Source: Clostridia bacterium (GTDB lineage: Bacteria > Bacillota_A > Clostridia > Oscillospirales > Acutalibacteraceae). Taken from it: a stretch of DNA of 6,316 nucleotides. Below the pieces are notes generated by a model that saw nothing but the letters and a program-made list of their open reading frames with translations, made no database searches and was not told the origin of the DNA. Position 1 is the stretch's first letter, and each line of letters opens with the position of its first letter. The DNA is taken from NCBI GenBank assembly GCA_024699005.1, contig JAILQN010000352.1:1-6316 (forward strand), in the 5' to 3' direction. The position numbers and the translations under genes are program-made. Shown piece by piece: positions 6,136 through 6,316 of the stretch.

Positions 6136-6316
6136 ACAAAAAAGTGGAACGCAACTCCCGGATCGCGCTGACGCTCCTGTTTGCGGGGCTGACCTTTGCG
6201 GTATTGCTGCTGTTTCTGCTGATGCTGGCAGCTTTTATCATCATCTTTGTAAAAACGGATCTGCTCTCCATCGCGTCCGGCATCAAAATCAACGGTCCGC
6301 TGCTCATTTTTCTGTT
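6132..6316 (+). CDS. Sensor histidine kinase, N-terminal part (runs off window)
   Basis: The first 61 codons are present. A short basic N-terminus (MNKKVERNSR) leads into a long hydrophobic segment at about 11-40. After roughly 15 residues (KTDLLSIASGIKING, 41-55), a second hydrophobic stretch begins at PLLIFL, where the window ends. This fits the membrane anchor of a histidine kinase with a very short extracytoplasmic loop. No HAMP, HisKA or ATPase domain is visible yet, so the call rests on position: the gene starts in an ATGA overlap with the response regulator stop, the usual arrangement of a two-component operon. Translation is probably coupled, since only an A-rich stretch, with no strong Shine-Dalgarno, precedes the ATG. 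An unrelated small membrane protein is possible but less likely. Confidence 0.78.
   Translation, partial: MNKKVERNSRIALTLLFAGLTFAVLLLFLLMLAAFIIIFVKTDLLSIASGIKINGPLLIFL

Overview
The window looks like chromosomal DNA of a Gram-positive anaerobe of the Clostridia type, perhaps a gut member. The evidence is moderately GC-rich genes between AT-rich spacers, strong Shine-Dalgarno sequences (GGAGGAG, GGAAGGGAG), intrinsic terminators, a DUF362 protein of the type common in anaerobes, a cytoplasmic GH38 alpha-mannosidase and an OmpR-type two-component pair. This placement is inference; no rRNA or phylogenetic marker is present.

Layout. (1) 2-646, + strand: the 3' part of a DUF362-family gene whose start lies outside the window. 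(2) 641-841: a convergent spacer with five copies of the octamer TTTTGAAC and a perfect 21-bp hairpin that probably terminates transcription from both sides. (3) 837-4846, - strand: a two-gene unit, a 1027-residue GH38 alpha-mannosidase followed by an MscS-type mechanosensitive channel. The two genes overlap by 4 bp (ATGA), so translation is probably coupled. (4) 4847-5010: an AT-rich divergent spacer with one promoter for the mannosidase (-) and one for a tRNA (+). (5) 5011-5131: an initiator tRNA-fMet (CAT anticodon, encoded CCA) with its own terminator. (6) 5088-5454: 367 bases without a convincing protein gene. This stretch holds the tRNA terminator, a nested imperfect palindrome of about 113 bp, a further hairpin, a fragment resembling a tRNA 3' end in the opposite orientation, and a weak candidate promoter. 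(7) 5455-6316, + strand: an OmpR/PhoB response regulator and the start of its sensor kinase, again joined by an ATGA overlap; the kinase runs off the window.

How the genes work together. The response regulator and kinase form a normal two-component pair; no target is visible. The mannosidase and channel share one transcript, which is an unusual pairing. One speculative link is turnover of a mannosylated osmolyte together with release of osmotic pressure. The DUF362 protein has no visible link to its neighbours. No CRISPR array, transposase, phage gene or clear defence system is present. Most of the window is ordinary; the less explained parts are the non-coding repeats in regions 2 and 6.
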